Source: Actinomycetaceae bacterium (GTDB lineage: Bacteria; Actinomycetota; Actinomycetes; Actinomycetales; Actinomycetaceae). From it: DNA of 32,148 bases. Below are positions 22,572 through 30,362 of the stretch, one piece after another (within the stretch, counting starts at the first letter, position 1; each line of letters opens with the position of its first letter). The DNA lies in the NCBI GenBank assembly GCA_030532245.1, contig JAUNLN010000015.1, positions 1 through 32,148 of the forward strand, given 5' to 3'. The position numbers and the translations under genes were made by a program. The notes under the pieces were generated by a model, which had not been told where the DNA came from, did not search any database, and was given only the letters and a program-made list of their open reading frames with translations.

Positions 22572-25076
22572 ATGAGCGGGCAATCTGACTCGATGGCTGA
22601 TCGCCTGCTCACCTCTTTGCGCTCTATTGCGGGCAAAAGTGACCGCCTGGTATCCATCCTGCACGTTCCCGGTCGTGAAGAGAGGTTGGAGGAGTGGCCG
22701 GCGTGGGTGCCCCAGAAGATTGTTGACCACTACCGCGCCCTCGGCATCGAAAAGCCGTGGTCGCACCAGGTTGAAGCCGCGAACGCCGCTCATGAGGGCT
22801 GGCATACCGTTATTTCAACCGGCACGGGTTCGGGTAAGTCGATGGCCGCGTGGCTACCCATTTTGGCTGACATTGAGGGAGGCACCGGCACCCGCCTTTC
22901 GCAAATAAAGCGGCGGCCCACCGCTCTCTACCTGGCTCCCACGAAAGCTCTCGCCGCGGATCAGCTACAGCACCTGCAGGGCGTTATCAATGCCAGCTCG
23001 ACGCCTCTCGCCGCCCGCCTTGGAACGGCGGATGGGGACACTCCGCGGGAAGCGAAAGACTGGGCGCGCGGATTCGCTGACGTAATACTTACGAACCCCG
23101 ACTACCTGCACCACGTGATGCTGCCCGGTCACGAACGGTGGAGCAGGGTGCTCTCTGGCCTGCGCTACATCGTGATCGACGAAATGCACTACTGGCGAGG
23201 CGTTACCGGCGCGCACATCTCCCTCGTCTTGCGCCGGCTTCTGCGGGTCGCGCGCCACCTCGGGGCCGATCCGACCGTCATCTTCCTTTCCGCAACCGTT
23301 GCCGAAGCACCGAAGGCGGCCGCAAGACTCATCGGAGTTCACGAAGCCGAGGTGGTTTCCGTGACGGAGGACGGCTCGCCGGCAGGTGCGAAAGAACTCA
23401 TCCTGTGGCAGCCCGCCCTCCTCGCCCCACGCGATATGCCTATTGAGGAGTTTTTGGCCGCCCTCGAAGCGGAGGAGCCAAAGATCCTGCTTGCTGAGAT
23501 GCAGCGGCGTTCAGCAACCTCCGAAGCCGCGATTTTGACGGCCGAACTCGTGCAGCAGGGCGCGAAACTTCTTACGTTCGTGCGCTCTAGGGCGGCCTCC
23601 GAATCGGTTGCGGCTAAGGCTCGCGACACGCTGTCGATGAAGGCTCCCCAGTACATGTCGAAGGTCGCCTCCTACCGCGGCGGATACCTGCCCGAAGAGC
23701 GCCGCGCGCTTGAAACCTCCCTGCGCACTGGCGCCGTGACCGCGCTTGCCACTACGAATGCGCTCGAGCTTGGCGTAGACGTTTCCGGCCTGGACGCTAC
23801 GATTACCGCGGGCTGGCCGGGCACGCGCGCCTCCCTTTGGCAGCAGGTTGGCCGAGCGGGCCGCGCTGGCGGGCACGGCGTTTCCGTACTGATTGCTTCG
23901 GATAATCCGCTGGACGCCTACCTCATCCACAATCCCGAAATGATCCTCGAGCCGGTTGAGGCAACCACGTTCGACCCGGCTAATCCTTACGTTTTAACTC
24001 CTCACCTGGCTGCGGCCGCCTCCGAAATGCCGCTCACGGAAGCGGATGTTTCGCTGTTTGGCCTGGACTCGACGGACGCGTTTGATGCGCTGGCGAGACA
24101 GGGTTATTTGAGGAGGCGCCCGACCGGCTGGTATTGGAATGTGGCGCTACCGATGCGGGCGCAGGATTTGACGGAGCTACGCGGCTCGTCGATGGAGGTG
24201 CAGGTCGTTGAGGAGGCGACGGGCACGGTTATCGGCACGGTTGCGTCGGATCAGGCGAGCGCCCAGGTGCATCCGGGTGCGATTTACGTGCATCAGGGGC
24301 GCACGTATCAGGTGACTGAGCTGACGCGTGAGCCGAGCGTCGCCGCCGGCGTTTTGCAGGGCACGGGTTCGGGCGCCACCTCGGCGGGCACGGCGGGCAC
24401 GCGGATTGCGCTGGTTCGCCCGGTGGTTACGGATTTGCGTACGCGGCCGACGGTTCAGTCGCGCGTGCAGATTCTGAACGAGTCTGAAACGTGGAGCGAC
24501 GAGCTTGTTTCGTGGAGTTTCGGCGAGGTTGAGGTGGCCTCCCAGGTCACGGATTTCGACACACTGCGCTTGCCGGGCCTGCAGTTTGTGTCTAACACGA
24601 AGCTGGATATGCCGGTGCAAAAGCTACTCACCATGTCTGTTTGGTGGCAGATTGATGAGGCTGCGGCCGTGCGGCTCGGCATTCCTGCGGCGGATTTGCC
24701 GGGTGCTCTGCATGCGGCTGAGCACGCCTCGATCGGCATTTTGCCGCTGCTTGCCACGTGTGACCGCTGGGATTTGGGTGGGCTTTCAACGGCTGACCAC
24801 GAGCAGACGCTCCGCCCGACAGTGTTTGTGCACGACGCGTACCCCGGTGGGGCCGGGTTTGCTGAGCACGCGTGGCGGCACGCGAGCGACTGGGTTGCGG
24901 CCACCCTCGGCGTGATTGAGAGTTGCCCGTGTGAGGACGGCTGCCCGTCTTGTATTCAGTCTCCCAAGTGCGGCAACCGCAACGAGCCTCTCTCTAAGGC
25001 CGGGGCGATCAAGCTCCTGCGGTTCCTCGGCAAGCACACGCCCTCCGAGGCGGACACCGCGCTACAGGCCGATTGA
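22572..25076 (+). CDS. SF2 DEAD/DEAH-box DNA helicase with DUF1998 domain (SftH/MrfA-like)
   Basis: The 834-residue helicase has a Q-like motif WSHQVEAANAA, Walker A TGTGSGKS (83-90), Walker B DEMH (203-206), SAT (about 240), and motif VI QQVGRAGRAG. A C-terminal DUF1998 domain ends in a Cys cluster, CPCEDGCPSCIQSPKC (about 785-800), that should bind zinc. This is the architecture of Bacillus MrfA/YprA (mitomycin repair) and mycobacterial SftH/Rv3649, 3'-5' DNA translocases; the TIGR family for it is named helicase/secretion neighborhood. The ATG at 22572 is preferred over a GTG at 22563 because the latter has its ribosome site too close. The stop is only 9 bases from the stop of the convergent Tad cluster. 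Third positions turn G/T-rich in the C-terminal third. Confidence 0.93.
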   Translation: MSGQSDSMADRLLTSLRSIAGKSDRLVSILHVPGREERLEEWPAWVPQKIVDHYRALGIEKPWSHQVEAANAAHEGWHTVISTGTGSGKSMAAWLPILADIEGGTGTRLSQIKRRPTALYLAPTKALAADQLQHLQGVINASSTPLAARLGTADGDTPREAKDWARGFADVILTNPDYLHHVMLPGHERWSRVLSGLRYIVIDEMHYWRGVTGAHISLVLRRLLRVARHLGADPTVIFLSATVAEAPKAAARLIGVHEAEVVSVTEDGSPAGAKELILWQPALLAPRDMPIEEFLAALEAEEPKILLAEMQRRSATSEAAILTAELVQQGAKLLTFVRSRAASESVAAKARDTLSMKAPQYMSKVASYRGGYLPEERRALETSLRTGAVTALATTNALELGVDVSGLDATITAGWPGTRASLWQQVGRAGRAGGHGVSVLIASDNPLDAYLIHNPEMILEPVEATTFDPANPYVLTPHLAAAASEMPLTEADVSLFGLDSTDAFDALARQGYLRRRPTGWYWNVALPMRAQDLTELRGSSMEVQVVEEATGTVIGTVASDQASAQVHPGAIYVHQGRTYQVTELTREPSVAAGVLQGTGSGATSAGTAGTRIALVRPVVTDLRTRPTVQSRVQILNESETWSDELVSWSFGEVEVASQVTDFDTLRLPGLQFVSNTKLDMPVQKLLTMSVWWQIDEAAAVRLGIPAADLPGALHAAEHASIGILPLLATCDRWDLGGLSTADHEQTLRPTVFVHDAYPGGAGFAEHAWRHASDWVAATLGVIESCPCEDGCPSCIQSPKCGNRNEPLSKAGAIKLLRFLGKHTPSEADTALQAD

Positions 25077-25085
25077 GGCGGCTGC

Positions 25086-25631
25086 TCATAGGCCTTCGGT
25101 TATCGCCTCCAAAATCTCGCTATCGCGAGGGCCGGCACGCGCGCGGACCTCTATTTTTAACGAAAACACGGGCGCCTTCGCGGTCGCTGAAGCCACAACA
25201 TCAAATCCGCGGACCTCGCAGGTTGCAAGTTCGATGCCGTTCATTCCCGCCACTTTTGCGGCCGCTGCGCACGGCTGGGGTGACGCGGCCGAGCCGATCG
25301 CTGAGATCATTTCGGAGGCACCCGCAAGTACGGCCATGTCGAGCGCGGCCTGCATTCGCTCCCTCTCCCCCAGCACTCTCACCGCCGAGATAGAGAGGGA
25401 TGCAACCATCGTGAGTGCAACAATCACCGCGAGCGCCCGAACCGTTGCGTTGCCGGCCTCTCCGCGATACGTGGGGCGAGCGGGCCGGGCGTTGTCGGCC
25501 TCGACGGGCGAAGCGAGGCGAGCAGGCGCCGTATCACTGACCTCTACAGGAGAAGTAGCACGGGTGGACCGGGCATTGTCGGCCTCTGCAGGAGAGGCTG
25601 GGCGAGCGGGCCGGGCGTTAGCGGAGCACAT
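25086..25631 (-). CDS. TadE-like pseudopilin with repeated N-terminal leader
   Basis: The 181-residue protein has a membrane helix (about 64-86) preceded by RGEAGNATVRAL, a degenerate class III prepilin cleavage context, then a periplasmic-type domain with two Cys (AASPQPCAAAAKVAG, ATCEVRG). This is the pattern of Rv3654c-like, helicase/secretion neighborhood TadE-like proteins. Unusually, about 56 residues before the cleavage-like site consist of four imperfect 14-residue repeats of the form NARPARPASPVEAD. The ATG at 25631 has AAGGAG 7 bases upstream, so the repeats are translated. It overlaps the previous gene by 14 bases. It is the last gene of the Tad operon, convergent with the helicase. 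Confidence 0.8.
   Translation of the reverse strand: MCSANARPARPASPAEADNARSTRATSPVEVSDTAPARLASPVEADNARPARPTYRGEAGNATVRALAVIVALTMVASLSISAVRVLGERERMQAALDMAVLAGASEMISAIGSAASPQPCAAAAKVAGMNGIELATCEVRGFDVVASATAKAPVFSLKIEVRARAGPRDSEILEAITEGL
25452..25619 (-). repeat. Four tandem 42-bp repeats inside the TadE-like gene
   Basis: Four imperfect in-frame units of 42 bp encode the 14-residue repeat. The four units begin NARPARPASP, NARSTRATSP, DTAPARLASP and NARPARPTYR. The first and last units are most alike at DNA level (GAGCGGGCCGGGCGTT on the plus strand at both ends), which suggests slippage or recombination within the array. Confidence 0.8.
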
Positions 25632-25953
25632 TGTGTAGCTCCTTTTGAGCTGTCACCGTGCACGAGATGGGCACGAGTGCGCTAACCTGGGCGGTCACCG
25701 TGACGCTCGAAGCGCCGTGCTCGATCCCTACGCTCACGCCCCTAACTGCCTGCTCGGCGAGCGAGAGCGCCTCGCCATTACTCTCGCCGACCGCAACCGC
25801 GCGGGCGGCTGTGCGCGCCGCGAAGCACGCCTGCCCCTGCCCGACCGCTGCGGCAAACCCGGCGAGAAGTAGCGCAAACACTGCTAAGAGTGCGGGGATG
25901 GTGGCAGCCGTTTCAGCCGTCACCATCCCCTCCTCACCCCTTGAATCAAACAC
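25618..25953 (-). CDS. TadE-like pseudopilin
   Basis: The 111-residue protein starts MFDSRGEEGMVTAETA, with the class III prepilin signal G|MVTAE: cleavage after Gly, Glu at +5. A hydrophobic helix (about 14-38) and a small extracytoplasmic domain with Cys at 43 and 98 follow. It matches TadE-like proteins of the Rv3655c type. It overlaps the DUF4244 gene upstream by 8 bases and the second TadE-like gene downstream by 14 bases, indicating tight translational coupling. It is probably a minor pseudopilin that needs a TadV-type prepilin peptidase, which is not encoded in the window. Confidence 0.82.
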   Translation of the reverse strand: MFDSRGEEGMVTAETAATIPALLAVFALLLAGFAAAVGQGQACFAARTAARAVAVGESNGEALSLAEQAVRGVSVGIEHGASSVTVTAQVSALVPISCTVTAQKELHNVLR

Positions 25954-26161
25954 TGAGCGCCATCTTGATGAGCTCGACCAGGAGCGTCCTCACCGCCCCC
26001 GACTTCAACACCGCGAGTAGCACGCCCGCAAATGCGACGGCCGCGAGGATGCCGACCGCGTACTCCGCGGTAACGAAACCTCCCTCATCGCGCCTATCGA
26101 TGTCGCCGCTAAACGGGTTGCGGTTCTTCCTAAAGATTCGAGTTTCACGTTTTGCTGACAT
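25946..26161 (-). CDS. DUF4244 Flp-like pilin
   Basis: The 71-residue protein has a basic cytoplasmic leader, the cleavage-like site DEGG|FVTAEYAVG with Glu at +5 followed by Tyr as in Flp pilins, then a single hydrophobic helix and a short C-terminus. It is the likely major pilin of the cluster (Rv3656c-like). The ATG at 26161 is preferred as AAGGAGG lies 4 bases upstream; an ATG 24 bases earlier has no site. The 154-bp gap to the platform gene is the only sizeable gap in the operon and may hold an extra promoter or a processing site that raises pilin expression. Confidence 0.82.
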   Translation of the reverse strand: MSAKRETRIFRKNRNPFSGDIDRRDEGGFVTAEYAVGILAAVAFAGVLLAVLKSGAVRTLLVELIKMALSV

Positions 26162-26261
26162 GTTTCCTCCTTGTGTCTTGTTCATGTCGGCACCACTCTT
26201 TCGCGATTCGTCAACCCGTATTCGTAAAGACTTGAAAAGTTGTGGATGGCGGCCAGCTTCT

Positions 26262-26291
26262 AAAGGTTGTGCAACTAGGCGACGAACCTTT
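26262..26291 (-). promoter_or_regulatory. Stem-loop between the Tad platform and pilin genes
   Basis: On the minus strand AAAGGTT (26291-26285) can pair with AACCTTT (26268-26262) across a 16-base loop, just after the platform gene. There is no proper T-tract. It could be a processing or attenuation site that sets pilin apart from the machinery genes. Confidence 0.3.
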
Positions 26292-26315
26292 GACGAGGAG
26301 GATCGGGCCGACCCC

Positions 26316-27362
26316 CTAGAAGCCCGGGAGGGAAATCGAGGTTACGATCGGCACAACCGATATCGCGACGAATGCGGGCAGGAGGCACAGGCCGAGCGGA
26401 ATCACGAGGCGAACGGCGAGTTTCTCGGCTTCCTCGCGCGCGCTTGCGACCCGCAGTTGGCGGATTCGCCGCGCGAGCAGGTGAAGCATCGGGGCGGGTG
26501 CGGCGCCGAGAGTCCAGGCGGGGCGCAGGGCGTCGATCATGGGCCTGAGGTTGTCGTCCACCTGGTCGAGGAGGGAGTCGAAGGGCGCGCCCATGCGAAG
26601 TAGCGCCGCGCACCTTGCGAACTGGGGTTCGCGACACGCGTTCGAAAGGGCGTCCAGGCTGTGCGGGATCGACGCGCCCGCGCTCAGTGAGGCGATCAAA
26701 AGGTCGATCATAACGATCGGGTCCACGCGCTCTCCCGCGAGCGACGCCGCGCGGATCAGCCGCTTCGACCACACAACTCCGGCCACCCAAAACCCAATCC
26801 CGATGATCAGGGAAATCGTGGCGACCCCGCCCTCGAGCCAGCGGTCTATCACGTCCACACCAAACCCGCCCCCGGCCACGATCCCCAGCAGGGGCAGGGC
26901 CGCGAGAATCTTCGCCGTGGTCTGCGGGCCGGCGCGGGCGACCGCACGGTCGCGTTCGGCGGCCTCCACCTCATCGATGGTTTCGAGCACGGACTCAAGG
27001 ATTTGCGCAAGCGGCGCACCGATTCTGTACGTGAGCCTGCACGCTGCTTCAACCGATGAGGCGGACGCGCCAAGCTCCTTGGGGAGCGTGGGCACGCCCT
27101 CGCTATCCATGCCCGCCCAGTGTAGGCCCGCGTCGGTGAGGGAGCCTCGCCACGCCTCCTCCACGGGTGTGCCGGACTTCAGTCGCGCGATTACGTCCGC
27201 GAGGAGTACCGCGGCTGAGACCTCGCGGGGCTTGCGCAAAACCTGCCCTTTTTGGCCCAGCCATGCCTCAAATGCGCGCTCCCTCAGCTCCTTTTTGTGT
27301 GCGGATGTGCCGAGCCAGAGCGCAATAAGTAGAGCCCAGGCACCCGCTGCGAGCGCGCTCAA
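26316..27362 (-). CDS. Fused TadB-TadC type II secretion F-domain platform protein
   Basis: The 348-residue membrane protein has two T2SSF-like halves. The first (about 45-205) holds LKSGTPVEEAW, RIGAPLAQILESVLETIDE and a hydrophobic pair of helices. The second (about 210-348) holds IASLSAGASIPHSLDAL, LRMGAPFDSLLDQV, LRPAWTLGAAPAPMLHLLA and a C-terminal helix. In M. tuberculosis, as I recall, these are two genes (Rv3658c and Rv3657c); here they form one. It should be the inner-membrane platform on which the TadA ATPase works. The start appears to be TTG at 27362, overlapping the TadA stop (TTGA), with GAGG about 9 bases upstream; no ATG is near. Confidence 0.82.
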   Translation of the reverse strand: MSALAAGAWALLIALWLGTSAHKKELRERAFEAWLGQKGQVLRKPREVSAAVLLADVIARLKSGTPVEEAWRGSLTDAGLHWAGMDSEGVPTLPKELGASASSVEAACRLTYRIGAPLAQILESVLETIDEVEAAERDRAVARAGPQTTAKILAALPLLGIVAGGGFGVDVIDRWLEGGVATISLIIGIGFWVAGVVWSKRLIRAASLAGERVDPIVMIDLLIASLSAGASIPHSLDALSNACREPQFARCAALLRMGAPFDSLLDQVDDNLRPMIDALRPAWTLGAAPAPMLHLLARRIRQLRVASAREEAEKLAVRLVIPLGLCLLPAFVAISVVPIVTSISLPGF

Positions 27363-28495
27363 AACTGCGTGCCTCGCCGCGCCGCGATGCGGGAGCGCAG
27401 GAGTGCTAGGCCCGGCCCCTCCCCGCTGCGAGTTAGTGCGGGCAGAACTTTCAGGGGATTTCCCGCCTCCACGGCCGCAAGGTGCGAAACCATGCGGTTG
27501 CCGGAGGCGTCGCGGGTTACGTGCACGATCGCGTCCAGGGCCGCGGCCGCCTGCGCGTACACCGTCGTTTCCGCCATGCCCGCGAGCGCGCCGAGCGCAA
27601 CCAGGCGTGCGGGCACGTCGGTTGCCGCGTTTGCGTGAATGGTTGCCCAGCCTCCCTCATGGCCGGTGTTGAGGGCCGTCAAAACGTCGCGCACTTCCGC
27701 GCCTCGGCACTCGCCGAGCACTAGCCTGTCGGGCCTCATTCGCATCGCCGCGCGCACGAGATCCGCGAGCGACACTTCGCCCTCGCCCTGCACGTTCGGC
27801 CCGCGCTGGCACAGGCTCACCACGTGCGGGTGCGTTGGGGAAAGCTCGGGCACCTCCTCAATACAAATGATTCGCTGGCCGGCATCGACCTTGGAGAGGA
27901 TCGCGGAAAGGAGCGTCGTTTTGCCCGTTCCCGTTGCGCCCGAGAGGAATACGTTCGCGCGCGCCTCGATCAGCCCTTCGATTACGCGCAGCATTTCGGG
28001 CGTGAGGGTGCCGCCGGCGGCAAGCTCCTCCAGTGTGAACGTGACGCGGCGTTTCGTGCGCAGGGAGATGAGGGGGCCTCCAACCGCGGGAGGTGACAGC
28101 ACGGCGTGCAGGCGGGTGCCGTCGGGGAGGGTGCCGTCCGCGATGGGCATCGCCTCGTCCAGGCGTGTGCCGGCGGCTGCGGCCATGCGTACGGCGAGTT
28201 CGCGCACCTCACTCATCGAACCGAGGCGGATTGGTGCGCGCTCCATTTTGCCGTGGCGGTCAACCCACACGGTGTTTCCGTTTACGAGCACGTCGCTCAC
28301 GCCGTCTTCGCGAATGAGGCCGAGGAGTTGCGGGCCCGGGCCTGCGATTGTGGCGTCGAGGTTTCGCATTGAGGTGACGAGGGCGGAGGCGCCCTGCAGC
28401 GGCGACGCGGTTTTGCCAACTGCGCGGGCCGGCACCTCCCCGCGCGCGATGCGGCTTCGCAGTGCCGCTTCGGTGTTAGTGGTTTCAGTTCTCAT
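27359..28495 (-). CDS. tadA: TadA/CpaF-type secretion ATPase
   Basis: The 378-residue ATPase powers pilus assembly. Visible motifs: Walker A GATGTGKTT (about 186-194), an Asp/Glu-box region IICIEEVPEL, Walker B-like LVLGECRGAEV and the His-box ATIHANAA, in the usual PilT/VirB11 order. The N-terminal GVSDVLVNG segment is typical of CpaF. The ATG at 28495 (MRTETTN) has GGAG 7 bases upstream and overlaps the end of the TadZ-like gene by 11 bases. A longer in-frame opening up to 28687 lies inside that gene and is not credible. It matches Rv3659c in the conserved cluster. Confidence 0.93.
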   Translation of the reverse strand: MRTETTNTEAALRSRIARGEVPARAVGKTASPLQGASALVTSMRNLDATIAGPGPQLLGLIREDGVSDVLVNGNTVWVDRHGKMERAPIRLGSMSEVRELAVRMAAAAGTRLDEAMPIADGTLPDGTRLHAVLSPPAVGGPLISLRTKRRVTFTLEELAAGGTLTPEMLRVIEGLIEARANVFLSGATGTGKTTLLSAILSKVDAGQRIICIEEVPELSPTHPHVVSLCQRGPNVQGEGEVSLADLVRAAMRMRPDRLVLGECRGAEVRDVLTALNTGHEGGWATIHANAATDVPARLVALGALAGMAETTVYAQAAAALDAIVHVTRDASGNRMVSHLAAVEAGNPLKVLPALTRSGEGPGLALLRSRIAARRGTQF

Positions 28496-29279
28496 AGAGT
28501 CGCTCCAACTCTCGGTCGCGCGCCCGCCTCCTGCTCGGTAGCCACACGGGGCGCAGGTGGAACTCGCGCAAACGTTCCTTTGCCGCAAGCACTTGGAATC
28601 GCGCGGCCTCGCGGCGGCCAACCAGCACCGGGAGCGCCGATGCGGCCGCCGTAAACTGCGCGATTTGGCGACTCCACTTGCCCGCATCGACCACTACCGG
28701 GCCGGCTTTTCGTAGTGCCCGCACAAGGGGTAGCAGGTCGCTGGCCGCGGGTGCAACGCTCGTTTTGCCGCTCAGAATCGCGAGAATCCCGGTGGGTAGG
28801 CGCGAGATGAGGAGGTCTGGAGAAACCGTCACGTCTTCCCACTCGATCGCAACGTAGTGCGATGTGGATTCCTCGAGGTACACGCGAAGCGCGGGATCAT
28901 CCTGCAGGTCGAGCACGAAAACGCTCCTCTCCCGCGCCTTCACGACGGCTCGCACGGCCGCGGTCGTCGTGCCGACGCCTCCGCAAATGCCGGCGAACAC
29001 GAGAACCGGGTACGCCTCATCGCCGCCAGCAGTGTCGACTATGCGCATGAGGTCCGCTTCGCCGCCGGGTAGCCGCACGTCGACGCCAACCCGCACGACC
29101 ATTGCACCCGGATACAAGGGCCGGTTTTGCGCGGTGAATGGGGGCTCGTCTGTGATCACGAGGTCGCCAACCGCGGGTTTTTCATTCCCGATGAGGAGGT
29201 AGTCTCGCCCCATCACCTCAAGCGCGCTCACAACGCTTGCGAGCGCCTCAGCCTTCTTCACCTGTACAAATACGCGCAT
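28485..29279 (-). CDS. CpaE/TadZ-like (Ssd-type) protein with degenerate nucleotide site
   Basis: The 264-residue protein has a receiver-like N-terminal half (about 1-85) and a MinD/ParA-like half beginning VLVFAGICGGVGTTTAA (about 92-108). In true MinD/CpaE ATPases the loop reads KGGxGKT; here both Lys are missing (GGVGTTT). Later strands (VFVLDLQDDPAL, GPVVVDAGKW) are kept. As I recall, actinobacterial helicase/secretion neighborhood CpaE-like proteins, including Rv3660c (Ssd), share such changes. It probably localises the Tad machine at a pole or septum without normal ATP hydrolysis. It is the first gene of the Tad operon. The ATG is preceded by a weak GGATAGGG site that a hairpin may mask. 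Confidence 0.83.
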   Translation of the reverse strand: MRVFVQVKKAEALASVVSALEVMGRDYLLIGNEKPAVGDLVITDEPPFTAQNRPLYPGAMVVRVGVDVRLPGGEADLMRIVDTAGGDEAYPVLVFAGICGGVGTTTAAVRAVVKARERSVFVLDLQDDPALRVYLEESTSHYVAIEWEDVTVSPDLLISRLPTGILAILSGKTSVAPAASDLLPLVRALRKAGPVVVDAGKWSRQIAQFTAAASALPVLVGRREAARFQVLAAKERLREFHLRPVWLPSRRRARDRELERLYEN

Positions 29280-29306
29280 GAACCCTATCCAAGCTTCTAT
29301 GGGTTC
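29280..29306 (-). promoter_or_regulatory. Inverted repeat over the ribosome site of the TadZ-like gene
   Basis: On the minus strand GAACCC (29306-29301) pairs with GGGTTC (29285-29280), and the next bases are TG of the ATG. The loop and stem include the weak GGATAGGG ribosome site. If folded, the first gene of the Tad operon would be poorly translated. The stem is only 6 bp. Confidence 0.35.
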
Positions 29307-29428
29307 CGGAGGCCCCCTCGTCGCCTCTGGGTGTGGATAACGTCGCCCGCACGTCTGGTGTGGAAAAGCTGCCCAAAATCCGCGTGCCGGACGCGCGCCC
29401 GTTGTAGCGTTTTACTCCAGGAGGCTTC

Positions 29429-30220
29429 ATGAACAATCCGAATCAGGCGAAAGCCGCGATTTTTGATCTGGATAAGACGATTCTCGCGACGTCGTCCGCG
29501 CTTGCAATGCGCAAGCCGCTACGTAAGGCGGGAATGCTCAGCCGTTCCGACGAGCTCGCGTCGACGCTCGTGCAGATTCCTTTCCTCCTTTTCGGTGAGG
29601 CGGAGGCGCGAAACGACCGCGTGCGCAAGCAGCTCGGCAAGATTTCAAACGGCTGGCAGATTGACAATTTGAATGAGATTGCGCAGGCTGCGGCGCTGTC
29701 GGCGATGCGTCCGCTGTGTTACGTGGAGGCGCTGGACCGCATCGAAATGCACAAGGCGGCGGGCTACAAGGTTGTGATTGCGACGGCGTCGCCGAGTCCG
29801 CTCGTGCAGCCGCTCGCCGATCTGCTTGGCGCGGACTACATGCTCGCAACCACGGTGACCGTGCGTGGCGGCCAGCTGACGGGTGAGGTCACCGATTTTA
29901 ACCACGGCAAGTACAAGGCGGATGCCGTGGAGCGCCTCGCTAAGCGCGAAGGCTGGGATCTTTCCAAGTGTTGGGCGTATTCAGATTCGATTTCGGACCT
30001 TGACCTGCTTGGCCTCGTCGGCCATCCTGTCGCCGTGAATCCTGACCGTCAGTTGCGCGGCGTCGCCCGCGAGAACCAGTGGGAGATCACGCGTTTCCAG
30101 CGCACGGTTCAGTTGCGTCCGAAGGATTTCGCGGCCCGCGCGCTCGCGGTTACCGCGCTTGCGGCCACCGGAATCGCGAGCATTTACCTGATCTCGCGCT
30201 CGAGCCTCAAAGATCGATGA
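29429..30220 (+). CDS. HAD-superfamily phosphatase (subfamily IB, SerB-like)
   Basis: The 263-residue protein has the HAD motifs: FDLDKT (12-17) with nucleophile Asp, ATAS (motif II), a Lys in FNHGKYKADAV (motif III), and YSDSISDLDLL (motif IV). The subfamily IB helical cap lies between motifs I and II, as in phosphoserine phosphatase and in lipid-linked HADs. The C-terminus (about 240-258) is a hydrophobic helix that may anchor it in the membrane. The ATG has AGGAGG a few bases upstream. It is divergent from the Tad operon, as Rv3661 is in M. tuberculosis as I recall. The substrate is unknown. Confidence 0.88.
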   Translation: MNNPNQAKAAIFDLDKTILATSSALAMRKPLRKAGMLSRSDELASTLVQIPFLLFGEAEARNDRVRKQLGKISNGWQIDNLNEIAQAAALSAMRPLCYVEALDRIEMHKAAGYKVVIATASPSPLVQPLADLLGADYMLATTVTVRGGQLTGEVTDFNHGKYKADAVERLAKREGWDLSKCWAYSDSISDLDLLGLVGHPVAVNPDRQLRGVARENQWEITRFQRTVQLRPKDFAARALAVTALAATGIASIYLISRSSLKDR

Positions 30221-30241
30221 GGGGCCCGCAACCCTCAAGTG

Positions 30242-30286
30242 CAGAACCTGCAACGCAAAGGCTGAGAGCACAGAACCTGCAACGCA
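30242..30286 (+). repeat. Two 16-bp direct repeats
   Basis: CAGAACCTGCAACGCA occurs at 30242-30257 and again at 30271-30286, a 29-bp period. They lie in the 142-bp gap between two convergent genes. Several short CCGG-containing inverted repeats follow at 30300-30340. No function can be assigned. Confidence 0.7.
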
Positions 30287-30362
30287 CAAACAGGCAGCGA
30301 AACCGGCACCGGAGTCCGGTAGTACAACGACCGGTGAGGGTCCAGTTACCCTTTCATTCCTG

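Noticed and set aside
25452-25619. Repeats as a non-coding minisatellite or a misplaced start
   Set aside because: All units are multiples of three and in frame, and the ATG before them has a clear AAGGAG site.
26539-28541. Long plus-strand open frames opposite the Tad ATPase and platform genes
   Set aside because: They are Arg/Ser/Pro-rich shadows of genes with clear motifs and tight operon overlaps on the minus strand.
28496-28687. A 64-residue N-terminal extension of TadA
   Set aside because: It lies inside the TadZ-like gene in another frame, is Arg/Cys-rich and lacks a ribosome site; the ATG at 28495 has GGAG at good spacing.
30242-30286. Possible CRISPR array
   Set aside because: Only two 16-bp units with a 13-bp gap and no cas genes nearby.
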